This document shows, piece after piece, positions 46,901 to 56,909 of a DNA stretch of 64,000 nucleotides (position 1 is its first letter; the number at the start of each line of letters is the position of its first letter). Under the pieces are notes generated by a model. The model saw only the letters and a program-made list of their open reading frames with translations. It searched no databases and was not told the DNA's origin. The DNA comes from Agitococcus sp. GTDB taxonomy: Bacteria; Pseudomonadota; Gammaproteobacteria; Pseudomonadales; Moraxellaceae. The stretch covers positions 1 through 64,000 of the forward strand of contig JAUSLJ010000013.1 in assembly GCA_030646715.1 (NCBI GenBank), given 5' to 3'. The position numbers and the translations under genes are program-made.

Positions 46901-47126
46901 AGCACCTGTACAGCCGACAAGTGATGATGTTGTTACAGAATCTTGTTACAGCCTGTACAGGTCGGATATAGATGCCTGTACAGATAAAAAAGCTAATAAA
47001 ATCAATGGGTGTACACCTCGTACACCTTGTACACCTGAAAAACAGGATATTGCAAAAAATCCTGAAAATTTAGGATTTAGTTTGGATGATGAAATGGAGT
47101 TGTTCGACTTAGGAGGGCTTGAATAA
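43986..47126 (+). CDS. Primase-helicase of a P4-like element (PriCT/Toprim/DUF927)
   Basis: The 1046-residue replication protein begins with a PriCT-2-like domain (ALTYIDAHDRDTWLKVGNAL, residues 1-90). A Toprim-like domain follows (VIVEGFSDAQTI, IIFGDNDLNGKG), then a DUF927 helicase domain with Walker A GDSSIGKST around Lys585 and Walker B GLMVLDEIN. The last 130 residues are low-complexity because the DNA there is made of iteron-like words. It probably replicates the excised element. It starts with GTG, overlapping the upstream gene by eight bases. Confidence 0.88.
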   Translation: MRNLSLEIVILALTYIDAHDRDTWLKVGNALKTEFGEIAFAAFDNWSQSADNYDAKAVKSVWKGYTLGKNRMGTIRYHAKQNGFDITKHESKPINPQEQAERQAKREQAELEAEALEQAEKAAYMQLLPQIGQAANAELSTPFTLTKGISTTKTSSINSNELHAFKHPFNQHNGKPESIGYALKGLVTLVPFLDFKTGELVKLQGISGIKATTGKEAGKYIKRFIGKGDGYYWRGDILKQDTPKVIVEGFSDAQTIHEYTKQHHASLAAGNDTALMKTALALRALCPSAVIIIFGDNDLNGKGQRLAEAAAIAINGIFLLPPSKYKDVNEWVLAEGAEGLNKMIEAAIDSKKAAPSSEEDAAQTTETSEPIINSDTRKKQSFAYGGGFFEVSKKGVFYIDDEKKYHFICSSLWVTAKTRTGQGEAWGRLLEWLDDDENLHQWAMPLELLEGDCADVRRELAHKGVSIEPSKRGRDLLAIYLKKSPTEDRALCVERLGWYGDSYILAKKVIGTSKDIIVFQNPHGIETAFSQSGTVEQWRVNVSRFAIGNTRFVFTLSFSFGAPLFELSNAESGGIHLLGDSSIGKSTFLDAACSEWGKPLNYKREWRNTANAIEGLCALHNNGLMVLDEINQADIKTLGQAIYMIVNGQSKGRMNKSLVVRSVSRWNTAFLSAGEKTLETLMKESGQTINAGQAVRLANVRARVGQYGAFEQLHGIESGDALSKLIKSNANKYYGTVGIAWLEYVTANKEGVTRELDSRIKAWLKDNVPHGASGQVSRVASRFALIAASGELATEQGLTGWTIGEANKSAKVCFDDWLLSFGGISNHEDRAILAYVRAFFEAHGSSRFEALEQMSGDKIEKVMNRVGYWKQDDTGKYFLVFQESFKNEICKGYDHKQVVRILRDANVLIKDKEGNSTTPTRTPDNPKLTRLYVINANILFSTCNSRTTCTDTDFKQEFTVTGTESGPVQPVTAPVQPTSDDVVTESCYSLYRSDIDACTDKKANKINGCTPRTPCTPEKQDIAKNPENLGFSLDDEMELFDLGGLE
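46810..47035. repeat. Iteron-like cluster of TGTACA/TGTAACA words in the primase 3' end
   Basis: About a dozen related words occur in 226 bases, in both orientations: CCTGTAACAG at 46810 and 46893; CCTGTACAG at 46828, 46905, 46952 and 46975; CTGTTACAGG at 46861; CCTGTACAA at 46884; TTGTTACAG at 46930 and 46943; GGTGTACACC at 47008; CGTACACC at 47019; TTGTACACC at 47027. Likely replication-protein binding sites (origin or control region). Confidence 0.6.
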
Positions 47127-47641
47127 TGACCGCTCTAGATTCGTACCACGATTTAACAGAGCAAGGCTTTAACTTTTGGCTAGAACAAGGGGCGTTAAAA
47201 TGTCATGCCCCTAAAGGCAAAATGACTGCCGATATATTGGCATGGTTAAAAAGCCATAAGTCAGAACTAATCGACCTGCTGGCAACCAACGACCACTACG
47301 AAAAAATCGCAGTAGAAAACTATTCACATACTGCGGACGACCATCCTCATATTGAGGAAGTTACACCAACTTGGCGCATGGATAGATACACTCAATCAGA
47401 ATTGCACGACTTACTTGGCAAGGATGAAAAAGAATTGTTTCACCACCTGCTAGAATGTAGGCAATGTGATTTTGAGGTTGCGAGATACTGTCCCGAAATC
47501 TTCACTACTGGCAGGCGGTACGATGATCTGCTACTTAGTTTTAATAATGCCGCCAGCAAAAGAGAGGCGTTATTAAATACCGTCATTAGGGCGCGTATCA
47601 GTGGGCGGAAGGTGTTTGTGGGTTTGGACTATGCCAACTAG
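47126..47641 (+). CDS. TubC-N-like domain protein of the island
   Basis: The 171-residue protein has an N-terminal segment LTEQGFNFWLEQGALKCHAPKGKMTADILAWLKSHKSELIDLL (residues 10-52) that matches the TubC N-terminal docking-domain pattern, which also occurs in many mobile-element proteins. The rest contains two close cysteines (LLECRQCDFEVARYCPE) that might bind metal. The function is unknown. It overlaps the primase stop by one base. Confidence 0.65.
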   Translation: MTALDSYHDLTEQGFNFWLEQGALKCHAPKGKMTADILAWLKSHKSELIDLLATNDHYEKIAVENYSHTADDHPHIEEVTPTWRMDRYTQSELHDLLGKDEKELFHHLLECRQCDFEVARYCPEIFTTGRRYDDLLLSFNNAASKREALLNTVIRARISGRKVFVGLDYAN

Positions 47642-48000
47642 GCGAACTACCACAGACACCCGTGAAACCGCTTGTTTATGGCATTGCTGACAGTGAACGG
47701 CCATTCGTTAATCATCTTGGGACTTGTTCAGTGTAAGCCTGCTAGTCGTACTTATTGTGCCGACGGTTTGCAGTTGAAAGCGAGCGCCTAAAAATTCAAA
47801 TAATTAAAATATAAGGGGTGTCATTTCAAAAGTACCCTAGATACTGTGGGGCATCTAAAGTTTCATTACGTGCTTTTGCCCCTGTTGTTTTTTCAACACA
47901 CATCAAGTCGCCCTATGATTAAAGTCTAGTAATATTTTTATCTTTGTGTTTCTATTGAACGGATATGTTAGTAAGTTGAAATAAAAACGTAGGGCATCTC
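47642..48000. other. Non-coding gap ahead of cas3
   Basis: This 359-base AT-rich gap holds no supported gene. It presumably carries the cas operon promoter. TTGAAC at 47955-47960 is a possible -35, but its -10 partner is poor. The 13-mer CAAAAGTACCCTA at 47827-47839 recurs inverted at 59594-59606, beyond the CRISPR array. Confidence 0.5.
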
Positions 48001-50760
48001 ATGAGCTTGGAAGCATCTATTTATTTTCAGTATTGGGGCAAGGCGAGACCTGATGACGGTCAGTCGGTAGCTTACCATTTGTTGCCTTACCATTGTTTGG
48101 ATGTCGCTGCGGTTGGTAAAGCCTATCTTTCGCAATCGCCTGTGTTGCTAAAAACGTGTTGTGATTTACTCAGCTGTTCTCAAGAGGCTTTTTTATCATG
48201 GGCGGCATTTTGGCTTGCTTTGCATGATTTGGGCAAATTTAGTGAAGCTTTTCAGTCCCAACGTGCTGATTTAATTCAAACACTCAAAAGTCGGCAAGCC
48301 AATAGCACCAAAATTTATAATGAACGCCATGACTCACTAGGTTTTTGGTTGTGGAACGATGTACTTGTTGATACGACTTTAGCCAAGATAGGGTTCAATG
48401 ATAATCGACGTACGAAAGCAAGTCTGATTTTTTGGCTAAAAGCAGTAACTGGCCATCACGGTACGCCACCAAAGCCAACAGGTAGTATCAATTCATTTTT
48501 TTGTAAAGAAGATGAAAAAGCTGCTCAAGCGTTTGTATTAGAACTTGCATCGTTATTACTCACAGAAGACGCTAAGAACATTCCAACCCTAACAGAAGCC
48601 AAACACTTTCAACAAGTGAGTGAAATCCTCTCATGGTGGTTTGCAGGGGTGACGGTGTTGGCCGATTGGTTAGGTTCAAATACGCAATTTTTCCATTACG
48701 AAACAACTATAAGACCGCTCGTTGATTATTGGCAACACGCCCAACAGCAAGCCGACCAAGCCCTTCATGTCTCAGGCGTATTAGCCGCAGCTATTGATAA
48801 AGACCAAACTTTTAGCACTTTATTCCCTGGCATTAGTCAGCCGTCACCACTGCAACAATGGGCGATGACAGTAGATATTTCGTCAGCTCCCCAGATTTAT
48901 TTGCTTGAAGACGTGACAGGCGCGGGCAAAACAGAAGCCGCGATGATGCTGACATATCGCATTATGGCGCAAGGCTTGGCACAGGGCTTTTTTATCGGGT
49001 TGCCGACGATGGCGACTGCTAACGCTATGTATGGCCGTATTGCAGGCGTTTATCAACGATTATTTAAAGAAAATGCACATTTAGTGTTGGCACATGGCAA
49101 CAAAAAATTAGTTGATGAGTTTGCCTTATCAATTTTGCCGCCAACTAAAAGTGAAAATGATACCGATCAAATTGATGAAACCGCCTCAGCTCGTTGTAGT
49201 GCATGGTTAGCTGACCATAATAAGCGCGCATTATTGGCAACGGCAGGGGTTGGCACAATTGACCAAGCTTTATTAGCGGTATTGCATAGCAAGCATCAAT
49301 CCATTCGCTTATTAGGTTTATTTAATAAAGTTTTGGTTGTTGACGAAGTTCACGCTTGTGATGCCTATATGCAAGGCATATTAGAAGTATTGTTGGAGTT
49401 TCATGCCCGAAGCGATGGCAGCGTGATTTTGCTGTCAGCCACGTTGCCTACCCACATGAAGCAGTCTTTGCTCAATGCTTACGCCAGAGGCAGAAATCAA
49501 TCGTCAGCCCCTCAAATAATGTTAACGGATTATCCATTAGCAACCTATTGGAATGACCAGCAGAGCACTCTTACCGAACAGCCATTATCTTCACGTGCCA
49601 ATGTCTCGCGTACAGTGAAGGTTCATTATGAAGCCGATGAATCGTTGGTCTTTAAGCAGGTATTAAATGCTGTAGAGCAAGGGCAGTGTGTCGGTTGGAT
49701 TCGTAATACAGTCGCCGATGCCATGAGTGCTTATCAACATTTAAGCCAATTTGTCGATGAAGAACAATTAATCTTGTTTCATGCACGTTTTGCTTTACAC
49801 GATAGATTAACCAAAGAGTCACAAGTGCTTGCGTGTTTTGGTGAAAAAAGCAATCAACAGCAACGCAGTGGCCGTGTGATGATTGCGACACAAGTAGCCG
49901 AGCAATCTTTAGATGTGGATTTTGATATATTGATTAGCGACCTTGCACCGATTGACCGAATTTTACAACGTGCAGGTCGGTTGCAACGACATGTGCGTGA
50001 TGCTCAAGGTAATAGGTTATTAACCAAAGAGGCGAGTGATCAGCGACAGCCACCGTGTTTGTGGGTTTATGCTCCTGCATGGACAGAGTCTCCAGCGGCT
50101 AATTGGTACAGAAAAGTATTTGCCAAAGGTGCAGGTGTTTATGGTCATCACGGTCAATTATGGCGTACAGCACAATTATTACAGCAAGCACAATTTACCA
50201 TGCCGAATGATGCACGCGCTTGGATAGAAGCGGTATTCGACAAACAAGTGGGCTTTCCCGAAGGTTTACAACACAGTAGTAATCAAGCACTAGGCAAAGT
50301 TAATGCTGAAATTACTATAGCGCAAAAAAACACCTTGTCGGTTGAAGGCGGATATTCACGTGGTAATAGTGGTGATTGGTGGAGTGAGGCCAAAACCCCA
50401 TCACGTTTGGGTGAAGAAAGCATGAGCGTGATGTTGGCCAAATGGGAAGGAGATGCTCTAAAGCCTTGGGTGGAAGGAGCATTGGCGTATAGCACAGTGA
50501 AAGTGTCTGCACGATGGATTGCCGAAGCCTATTTACCGAACGAAAAAGATAAGTTAACCGCTTATCAACAATTTCAAAGTACCTTGCCTAGTCAAGGTAA
50601 ATGGTGTGTCTTACTGGCATTGTCTTTAGAGACTGGCACAACATGGCAAGCACAAGCATGGACGGCAAAAACAGATGCTAAACCTGCCGAGTTGTTGACG
50701 TGGTTGTACGATGATGCCTTGGGACTAAGGGTGAAAGAACAAAATCAGGAGAGTAAATAA
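48001..50760 (+). CDS. cas3: Type I-E CRISPR nuclease-helicase Cas3
   Basis: The 919-residue protein combines an N-terminal HD nuclease (LHDLGKF with His75-Asp76; GHHG near residue 157) and a superfamily 2 helicase. Walker A lies in DVTGAGKTEAAMM (Lys310), DEVH at 448-451, LLSATLP, and the C-terminal motif VIDRILQRAGRLQRH type (IDRILQRAGRLQRH). It is recruited by Cascade to nick and degrade target DNA. The stop is directly followed by the cse1 ATG, so the effector operon begins here. Confidence 0.96.
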   Translation: MSLEASIYFQYWGKARPDDGQSVAYHLLPYHCLDVAAVGKAYLSQSPVLLKTCCDLLSCSQEAFLSWAAFWLALHDLGKFSEAFQSQRADLIQTLKSRQANSTKIYNERHDSLGFWLWNDVLVDTTLAKIGFNDNRRTKASLIFWLKAVTGHHGTPPKPTGSINSFFCKEDEKAAQAFVLELASLLLTEDAKNIPTLTEAKHFQQVSEILSWWFAGVTVLADWLGSNTQFFHYETTIRPLVDYWQHAQQQADQALHVSGVLAAAIDKDQTFSTLFPGISQPSPLQQWAMTVDISSAPQIYLLEDVTGAGKTEAAMMLTYRIMAQGLAQGFFIGLPTMATANAMYGRIAGVYQRLFKENAHLVLAHGNKKLVDEFALSILPPTKSENDTDQIDETASARCSAWLADHNKRALLATAGVGTIDQALLAVLHSKHQSIRLLGLFNKVLVVDEVHACDAYMQGILEVLLEFHARSDGSVILLSATLPTHMKQSLLNAYARGRNQSSAPQIMLTDYPLATYWNDQQSTLTEQPLSSRANVSRTVKVHYEADESLVFKQVLNAVEQGQCVGWIRNTVADAMSAYQHLSQFVDEEQLILFHARFALHDRLTKESQVLACFGEKSNQQQRSGRVMIATQVAEQSLDVDFDILISDLAPIDRILQRAGRLQRHVRDAQGNRLLTKEASDQRQPPCLWVYAPAWTESPAANWYRKVFAKGAGVYGHHGQLWRTAQLLQQAQFTMPNDARAWIEAVFDKQVGFPEGLQHSSNQALGKVNAEITIAQKNTLSVEGGYSRGNSGDWWSEAKTPSRLGEESMSVMLAKWEGDALKPWVEGALAYSTVKVSARWIAEAYLPNEKDKLTAYQQFQSTLPSQGKWCVLLALSLETGTTWQAQAWTAKTDAKPAELLTWLYDDALGLRVKEQNQESK

Positions 50761-52449
50761 ATGAATTTATTAGAAGAAAAATGGCTACCTATTCGCCGTA
50801 CAAACGGCTCACTCGATTGGATTGCGCCACATCAAATTACTGAACCTGATATTGTGTCCTTAGCGGCCAATCGCCCAGACTTTAATGGTGCATTGATACA
50901 ATTTTTAATTGGCCTTTTACAAACAACAACCATTATTGATGATGAAATAGACTGGGCTGACAGCTTTGATGAACCGCCTAGTGCTGCGATATTACAAGCA
51001 TGGTTTGCACCTGTTACCAATGCCTTTGTATTAGATGGCGACGGCGCACGGTTTATGCAGGATTTTAGCCTAGAAGTGCCAAAAAAAGACTTATCTAGCA
51101 TTGACTCCCTACTCATCGACGCGGCTGGTGAATCAACCAAGCTCAAAAATACCGACCATTTTGTTAAGCGTAATACTGTCAATGCTTTATGTCCTTGCTG
51201 TGTGGCAACGGCTTTGTTCACCTTGCATCTTAACGCGCCTGCGGGTGGTGCAGGTAATAGAACTGGTTTGCGTGGCGGTGGCCCGTTGACTACGTTGGTG
51301 ATTGCGACACCTTCGCGCGGTTTATGGCATGATGTATGGCTTAATGTGGTGCCAAAATCGGCCTTTTTTCGGCTGCAAAAACAGGGTGATATACAAAAAA
51401 TAGCTCCATATTTTACCTTTCCGTGGTTGGCTGATATTGGCTGTATTCAAACACTGGGTGGCGAAACTCAACCCAGTCAAGTTCATCCTCATCATGTATT
51501 TTGGGCAATGCCGCGCCGTATTCGTCTTGATTTTAGTGAGGTAAAAACTGGGCAGTGTGATATTTGTAAACGGCCATCAAACCAATTAGTAAGCCATTAC
51601 ATCACCAAGCCACAAGGCTTAAATTACAACGGGTGGTGTCATCCTTTGTCACCGTATTATAAAAACAAAGAGGATAAGTTACCTGTTCATCCTCAGCCCA
51701 GTGGTTTTTCTTATAAAAATTGGTTGGCGTGGGTGCTAGGGTCGATCAATGCTCAAAAACAGGTGTATCCCGCGAACATTATCCACTATGCACTTGCTGA
51801 GAAAGACAGGCAAAAAGACCAGCAATCGACACAATTAAGAATGTGGGTGTTTGGTTATGACATGGACAAAATGAAGCCACGTTGTTGGTATGAGACGACA
51901 TTTCCTCTATATGAGCTTGGCACTATCGACAAACGTACTCAAAAAGACATCGCCGAGATTGTCCTTCAACGGATAGAAGCTGCCGAACAAACTACATTCT
52001 ATATACGTCAAGCGATTAAGTACGCATGGTTTGGTGATGGCGATATGCGCGGCGATTTGAGCTTTGTTGATAAAGCATTTTGGGATAGCACAGAAGCCGA
52101 GTTTTATGGTCAATTACGTGACTTATTGGCACACGCCCAAAGCACTGCTATTGATATGGGTGATGAGGCTTTTATTATTGGTATTGGTACGAAATGGCAC
52201 AATGCTTTAGTCAAACAAGCCCTTGATATGTTTGACAAGGATATTGTGGGTGCAGGTGCGATTGACCAACAAAATCCACAACGAATAGCCAAAGCGTATA
52301 ACAGCTTGCGGATGAATTTGTACGGCAAAGCACTTAAAAGTATTTTACGGTTGCCTGTGGCTGATAAAAAGGATAAGCCTGAAAAAAGTAATAAAGTGAT
52401 CAAAGCTAAAACACCTCAACCCAAGCAACCACCTCAGCCAGATGGTTAA
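50761..52449 (+). CDS. casA: Cascade large subunit Cse1 (Cas8e)
   Basis: The 562-residue type I-E large subunit recognises the PAM and recruits Cas3. It has the family start NLLEEKWLPIRRTNGSLDWIAP, the cysteine pair LCPCC, the glycine-rich loop GGAGNRTGLRGGGPLTTL and a second cysteine pair CDICKRP. The length is near the E. coli homologue (502) with a Lys/Pro-rich tail. It directly abuts cas3. Confidence 0.94.
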   Translation: MNLLEEKWLPIRRTNGSLDWIAPHQITEPDIVSLAANRPDFNGALIQFLIGLLQTTTIIDDEIDWADSFDEPPSAAILQAWFAPVTNAFVLDGDGARFMQDFSLEVPKKDLSSIDSLLIDAAGESTKLKNTDHFVKRNTVNALCPCCVATALFTLHLNAPAGGAGNRTGLRGGGPLTTLVIATPSRGLWHDVWLNVVPKSAFFRLQKQGDIQKIAPYFTFPWLADIGCIQTLGGETQPSQVHPHHVFWAMPRRIRLDFSEVKTGQCDICKRPSNQLVSHYITKPQGLNYNGWCHPLSPYYKNKEDKLPVHPQPSGFSYKNWLAWVLGSINAQKQVYPANIIHYALAEKDRQKDQQSTQLRMWVFGYDMDKMKPRCWYETTFPLYELGTIDKRTQKDIAEIVLQRIEAAEQTTFYIRQAIKYAWFGDGDMRGDLSFVDKAFWDSTEAEFYGQLRDLLAHAQSTAIDMGDEAFIIGIGTKWHNALVKQALDMFDKDIVGAGAIDQQNPQRIAKAYNSLRMNLYGKALKSILRLPVADKKDKPEKSNKVIKAKTPQPKQPPQPDG

Positions 52450-52490
52450 TTATCGTTGATATAACTAGCACACTATTTAAGGAGAAGATA

Positions 52491-52985
52491 ATGGAAGACA
52501 AAATTCGCTTTACCGCCGATAGCCATTTTGGAAAAGTATTGCATGAGTGGTGGCAAGGTTTAGAAGAAGATCGTGCAACTCGTGCAGTCTTAAAGCGTTG
52601 TTCTACATTAGATGCGGTTGCTTTAACGGCGGCTTATCAACATTTTTATCGTTATATGTTAATGCGTGGTTGGCCTGTCGATGCCAAAGACTGGCAAAAA
52701 GACCGTTTGGCGGCGATAGCAGGCTTATTGGCACATGTGAAAAGTGAAGATACACAAAGTTTACCCTTGGCGATGTCCGAGAAAAATGGCGATAACAATG
52801 TGGTGTCGGAGTTGCGTTTTAAAAGCTTGTTAAAAGCAGACACGATTGACGATGTGTTTATTGATTTACGGCGTGTACTGCCGTTAATAGGTAAAAAAGC
52901 CGATATTTATCAATTGGCTAAAGATGTTTATTACTGGAACGACAACACTAAAAAACAATGGGCTTATAGCTACCGTTGGGCTTAA
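52491..52985 (+). CDS. casB: Cascade small subunit Cse2
   Basis: The 164-residue helical protein has the family features FGKVLHEWWQGLEEDRATRAVLKRC at the start and LRFKSLLKADTIDDVFIDLRRVLPLIGKK in the second half. Two copies normally line the Cascade belly and bind the non-target strand. AAGGAGAAGATA precedes the ATG. Confidence 0.93.
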   Translation: MEDKIRFTADSHFGKVLHEWWQGLEEDRATRAVLKRCSTLDAVALTAAYQHFYRYMLMRGWPVDAKDWQKDRLAAIAGLLAHVKSEDTQSLPLAMSEKNGDNNVVSELRFKSLLKADTIDDVFIDLRRVLPLIGKKADIYQLAKDVYYWNDNTKKQWAYSYRWA

Positions 52986-53009
52986 CCTAAACCTTCAAGG
53001 AGAAAACTC

Positions 53010-54065
53010 ATGTCCCGTTTTGTACAATTGCATATTTTAACCAGTTATCCACCTTCAAATCTTAATCGTGATGATACAGGTCGCCCCAAAACCGCAGTCA
53101 TTGGTGATTGCACCCGTTTGCGTATTTCATCGCAAAGTCTAAAACGCGCATGGCGTACTTCGGATATGTTTGAATCTGCGCTCAAAGGCCATGTCGGTAC
53201 ACGTACTAAAGAAATGGGTGTGCGTATTTATCAAGACTTGACTAAGCAAGGTGTAAGCGAAAAAAATGCCCGTGAATGGGCAAAAAAATTGGCTGAACAG
53301 TTTGGTAAATTAAAAGCCGATAAAAAAACGGATAACAACGACGATTTACATGTTGAGCAATTAGTTCATTTTAGCCCCGAAGAAGAACAAGCCATTGCCG
53401 ACTTAGTGGCTCAATTGGCCTCCCGTAATACAGCACCCAGCGATGACGATTTAAAACTACTGCGTAAACATCATACTGCGGTTGATATTGCTATGTTTGG
53501 GCGGATGTTAGCCTCGTCACCTGCGTTTAATACGGAGGCCGCCGTCCAAGTGGCTCACGCGATCACTGTCCATAAAGCGGCGGTCGAAGATGATTATTTT
53601 ATTGCGGTTGATGATTTGAATAATGGCGATGAAGACCGAGGCGCAGCACATATTGGTGAGTTGGGTTTTGGTGCAGGCGTGTTTTATTTGTATGTTTGTA
53701 TCAATCGTGAATTGTTACAGCAAAACTTAGGAGGCGATGAAGCATTGACAGCCAAAGCATTAGAGGCATTGGTTCATGCTGTAACGAAGGTTTCACCTAC
53801 AGGTAAACAAAATAGTTTTGCTTCACGTGCTTATGCAGGTTATGTGTTGGCCGAAAAGGGCGACCAACAACCACGTACCCTGGCACAAGCGTTTTTGCAG
53901 CCTATTAAAGATGCCGATACCCTGAATCGTGCTATTAAAGAACTTAACAAACGTCGTGACAATTTTGAAGGGGTATATGGTGCATGTGCCGAAGGTATGT
54001 ATGCCATGAATGTTGAAACAGGCGACGGTAGTCTTAATGAGTTAGCCCATTTTGTAGTGAGTTAA
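53010..54065 (+). CDS. casC: Cascade backbone subunit Cas7 (Cse4)
   Basis: The 351-residue protein is the RAMP backbone that polymerises along the crRNA. Signatures are FVQLHILTSYPPSNLNRDDTGRPKTA and RISSQSLKRAWRTS near the N-terminus, VDIAMFGRMLASSPAFNTEAAVQVAHA in the centre and GKQNSFASRA in the C-terminal half. AAGGAGAAAACTC precedes the start. Confidence 0.95.
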   Translation: MSRFVQLHILTSYPPSNLNRDDTGRPKTAVIGDCTRLRISSQSLKRAWRTSDMFESALKGHVGTRTKEMGVRIYQDLTKQGVSEKNAREWAKKLAEQFGKLKADKKTDNNDDLHVEQLVHFSPEEEQAIADLVAQLASRNTAPSDDDLKLLRKHHTAVDIAMFGRMLASSPAFNTEAAVQVAHAITVHKAAVEDDYFIAVDDLNNGDEDRGAAHIGELGFGAGVFYLYVCINRELLQQNLGGDEALTAKALEALVHAVTKVSPTGKQNSFASRAYAGYVLAEKGDQQPRTLAQAFLQPIKDADTLNRAIKELNKRRDNFEGVYGACAEGMYAMNVETGDGSLNELAHFVVS

Positions 54066-54069
54066 TGGC

Positions 54070-54822
54070 ATGGAAACGCTTATTTTTCAATTACACGCAC
54101 CGCTATCCTCATGGGGAGAGGTGGCGGTGGGGGAGTATCGACCTACAGCGGATTATCCCAGTCAATCGGCGATTGTCGGACTCTTAGCGGCTGCTTTTGG
54201 CATTAATCGTGAGGATGAAGCAGCACAAATAGCTTTAAATAACGGCTATAAAATAGCGATTGGCGTGTTATCACAAGGACGATTATTACGTGACTATCAA
54301 ACCGCACAAGTGCCAAGCCGTGCTGATCTGAAAAAACGCCCTCATGCTACGCGCAAAGATGAATTGGCTATTGCTAAACATGACTTAAATACGATTTTAT
54401 CAACCCGTGATTATCGCCAAGATGCCGCTTCTTTGGTGGCGGTGCAAGTGAGTAAAACTGCACCTTATTCTTTGGCTGAATTGGCGCAAGCTATTAAATC
54501 ACCTAAGTTTGTGTTGTATCTAGGTCGTAAATCATGTCCACCAGCAGTGCCTTTATATCCACTCATCATGCAAACCGAGACCATAAAACAAGCCTTTGCT
54601 GATTATTGGCAACCTTTAGCACCATCGTTTGTTAACAGACAGAGCCGTCCCTTGTGCTTACAAAAGCTTGTTTGGGGCGATGATTGGCTAGGTGATGATG
54701 TAAGTATTATAGGCGAACAACGGCAATTAAGTATCACGCGTAAGGATAAAGTGATTACACGTCAAGGCTGGCAGTTTGGTGATCGTCAGGAACATATTGC
54801 CGTATTAGCAAAGGATGAATGA
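54070..54822 (+). CDS. casD: Cascade subunit Cas5e
   Basis: The 250-residue RAMP protein caps the 5' handle of the crRNA. It starts ETLIFQLHAPLSSWGEVAVGEYRPTADYPSQSAIVGLLAAAFG, the family hallmark, and has the crRNA-handle region with LRDYQTAQVPSR and STRDYRQDA. It starts four bases after cas7 ends. Confidence 0.94.
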   Translation: METLIFQLHAPLSSWGEVAVGEYRPTADYPSQSAIVGLLAAAFGINREDEAAQIALNNGYKIAIGVLSQGRLLRDYQTAQVPSRADLKKRPHATRKDELAIAKHDLNTILSTRDYRQDAASLVAVQVSKTAPYSLAELAQAIKSPKFVLYLGRKSCPPAVPLYPLIMQTETIKQAFADYWQPLAPSFVNRQSRPLCLQKLVWGDDWLGDDVSIIGEQRQLSITRKDKVITRQGWQFGDRQEHIAVLAKDE

Positions 54823-54823
54823 G

Positions 54824-55507
54824 ATGTATTTTAGTGTGATTTCACCCCAAGAAGGAGAGTTGCGCCAAGCGGCTCATGAGTTTGTCGGGGCAGCTTATGC
54901 AGAACATCAATGGTTATGGCGATTTTTTCCTAGCTCTGCCGATCAATCGCGTGACTTTATTTTTGTGCGTCACGAGACGCAAGAGTTACCGCGTTTTTAT
55001 GTGGTTTCTCACCGTCATCCCTTGGTGACGGCGGTTAATGGATGGTTAGTAAAGACTAAAGACTATCAACCACAGTTAGAAGTAGGGCAACAGTTTTCCT
55101 TTGAATTAAGGGCTAATCCTGTTGTTACTTTTAAAAATGCAATGGGTAAATCTGAACGGCACGATATTGTGATGCGAGCAAAAAAAATACTGTTGGCTAA
55201 ACACAGTTTGACTCATTGGGCGCAATTAAGTGATGTCGAAAAGCCGATGCTTTATGAGTTGGTCAATGATGAGTGTTGTACATGGCTAAAAAAACGCGCA
55301 GAACAACATGGCTTTAAGGTTCAAGAGTTAGAAGTTTCTTCCTATCTGCAGCATCGTGCAGGTAAAAAAGATATTCGATTTAGTACAGTTGATTTTACAG
55401 GTGTATTACAAGTAACTAACCCTGAACTATTTGTACAAGTGTTGTTTAATGGCCTCGGTCACGCCAAAGCCTTTGGTTGTGGATTATTACTCATTAAAAG
55501 AGTCTGA
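54824..55507 (+). CDS. casE: CRISPR RNA endonuclease Cas6e (Cse3)
   Basis: The 227-residue RAMP ribonuclease cuts pre-crRNA below each repeat hairpin and stays bound to the 3' end. It has YAEHQWLWRFFP with the catalytic-type His28, and the C-terminal glycine-rich loop NGLGHAKAFGCGLLLIKR. ATG 54824 is preferred over 54815 because AAGGA (54811-54815) gives proper spacing and the family start is MYFS. It overlaps no base of cas1 if Cas1 starts at 55536. Confidence 0.93.
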   Translation: MYFSVISPQEGELRQAAHEFVGAAYAEHQWLWRFFPSSADQSRDFIFVRHETQELPRFYVVSHRHPLVTAVNGWLVKTKDYQPQLEVGQQFSFELRANPVVTFKNAMGKSERHDIVMRAKKILLAKHSLTHWAQLSDVEKPMLYELVNDECCTWLKKRAEQHGFKVQELEVSSYLQHRAGKKDIRFSTVDFTGVLQVTNPELFVQVLFNGLGHAKAFGCGLLLIKRV

Positions 55508-55535
55508 CTATCTTATAAAAGAAAAGGACTTCACT

Positions 55536-56764
<1,229 letters not shown>

Positions 56765-56909
56765 GTTTACATTAGGTCTTTAAAAAAATAGTTTTCAAGT
56801 GTTTGATGACCACTCAAGAGTATGGTCGTCACTCGTATTTTTGCGTGAAAAACTTGGTAAGTTTAAGTTGTATCAAAAAAGCTAATTGATACAATCATCT
56901 ACGTTAAGA
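56765..56909 (+). promoter_or_regulatory. CRISPR leader
   Basis: The AT-rich 145-bp segment lies between cas2 and the first repeat. Its position next to the intact repeats, with degeneration only at the far end of the array, marks it as the leader that drives transcription and spacer insertion. I did not find a clear IHF consensus site. Confidence 0.7.

Noticed and set aside
54815..54823. Earlier ATG for cas6e
   Set aside because: It overlaps the ribosome-binding AAGGA, and the family start MYFS is at 54824.
55431..55535. N-terminal extension of Cas1
   Set aside because: It runs within cas6e; the GTG at 55536 gives E. coli-identical active-site numbering.
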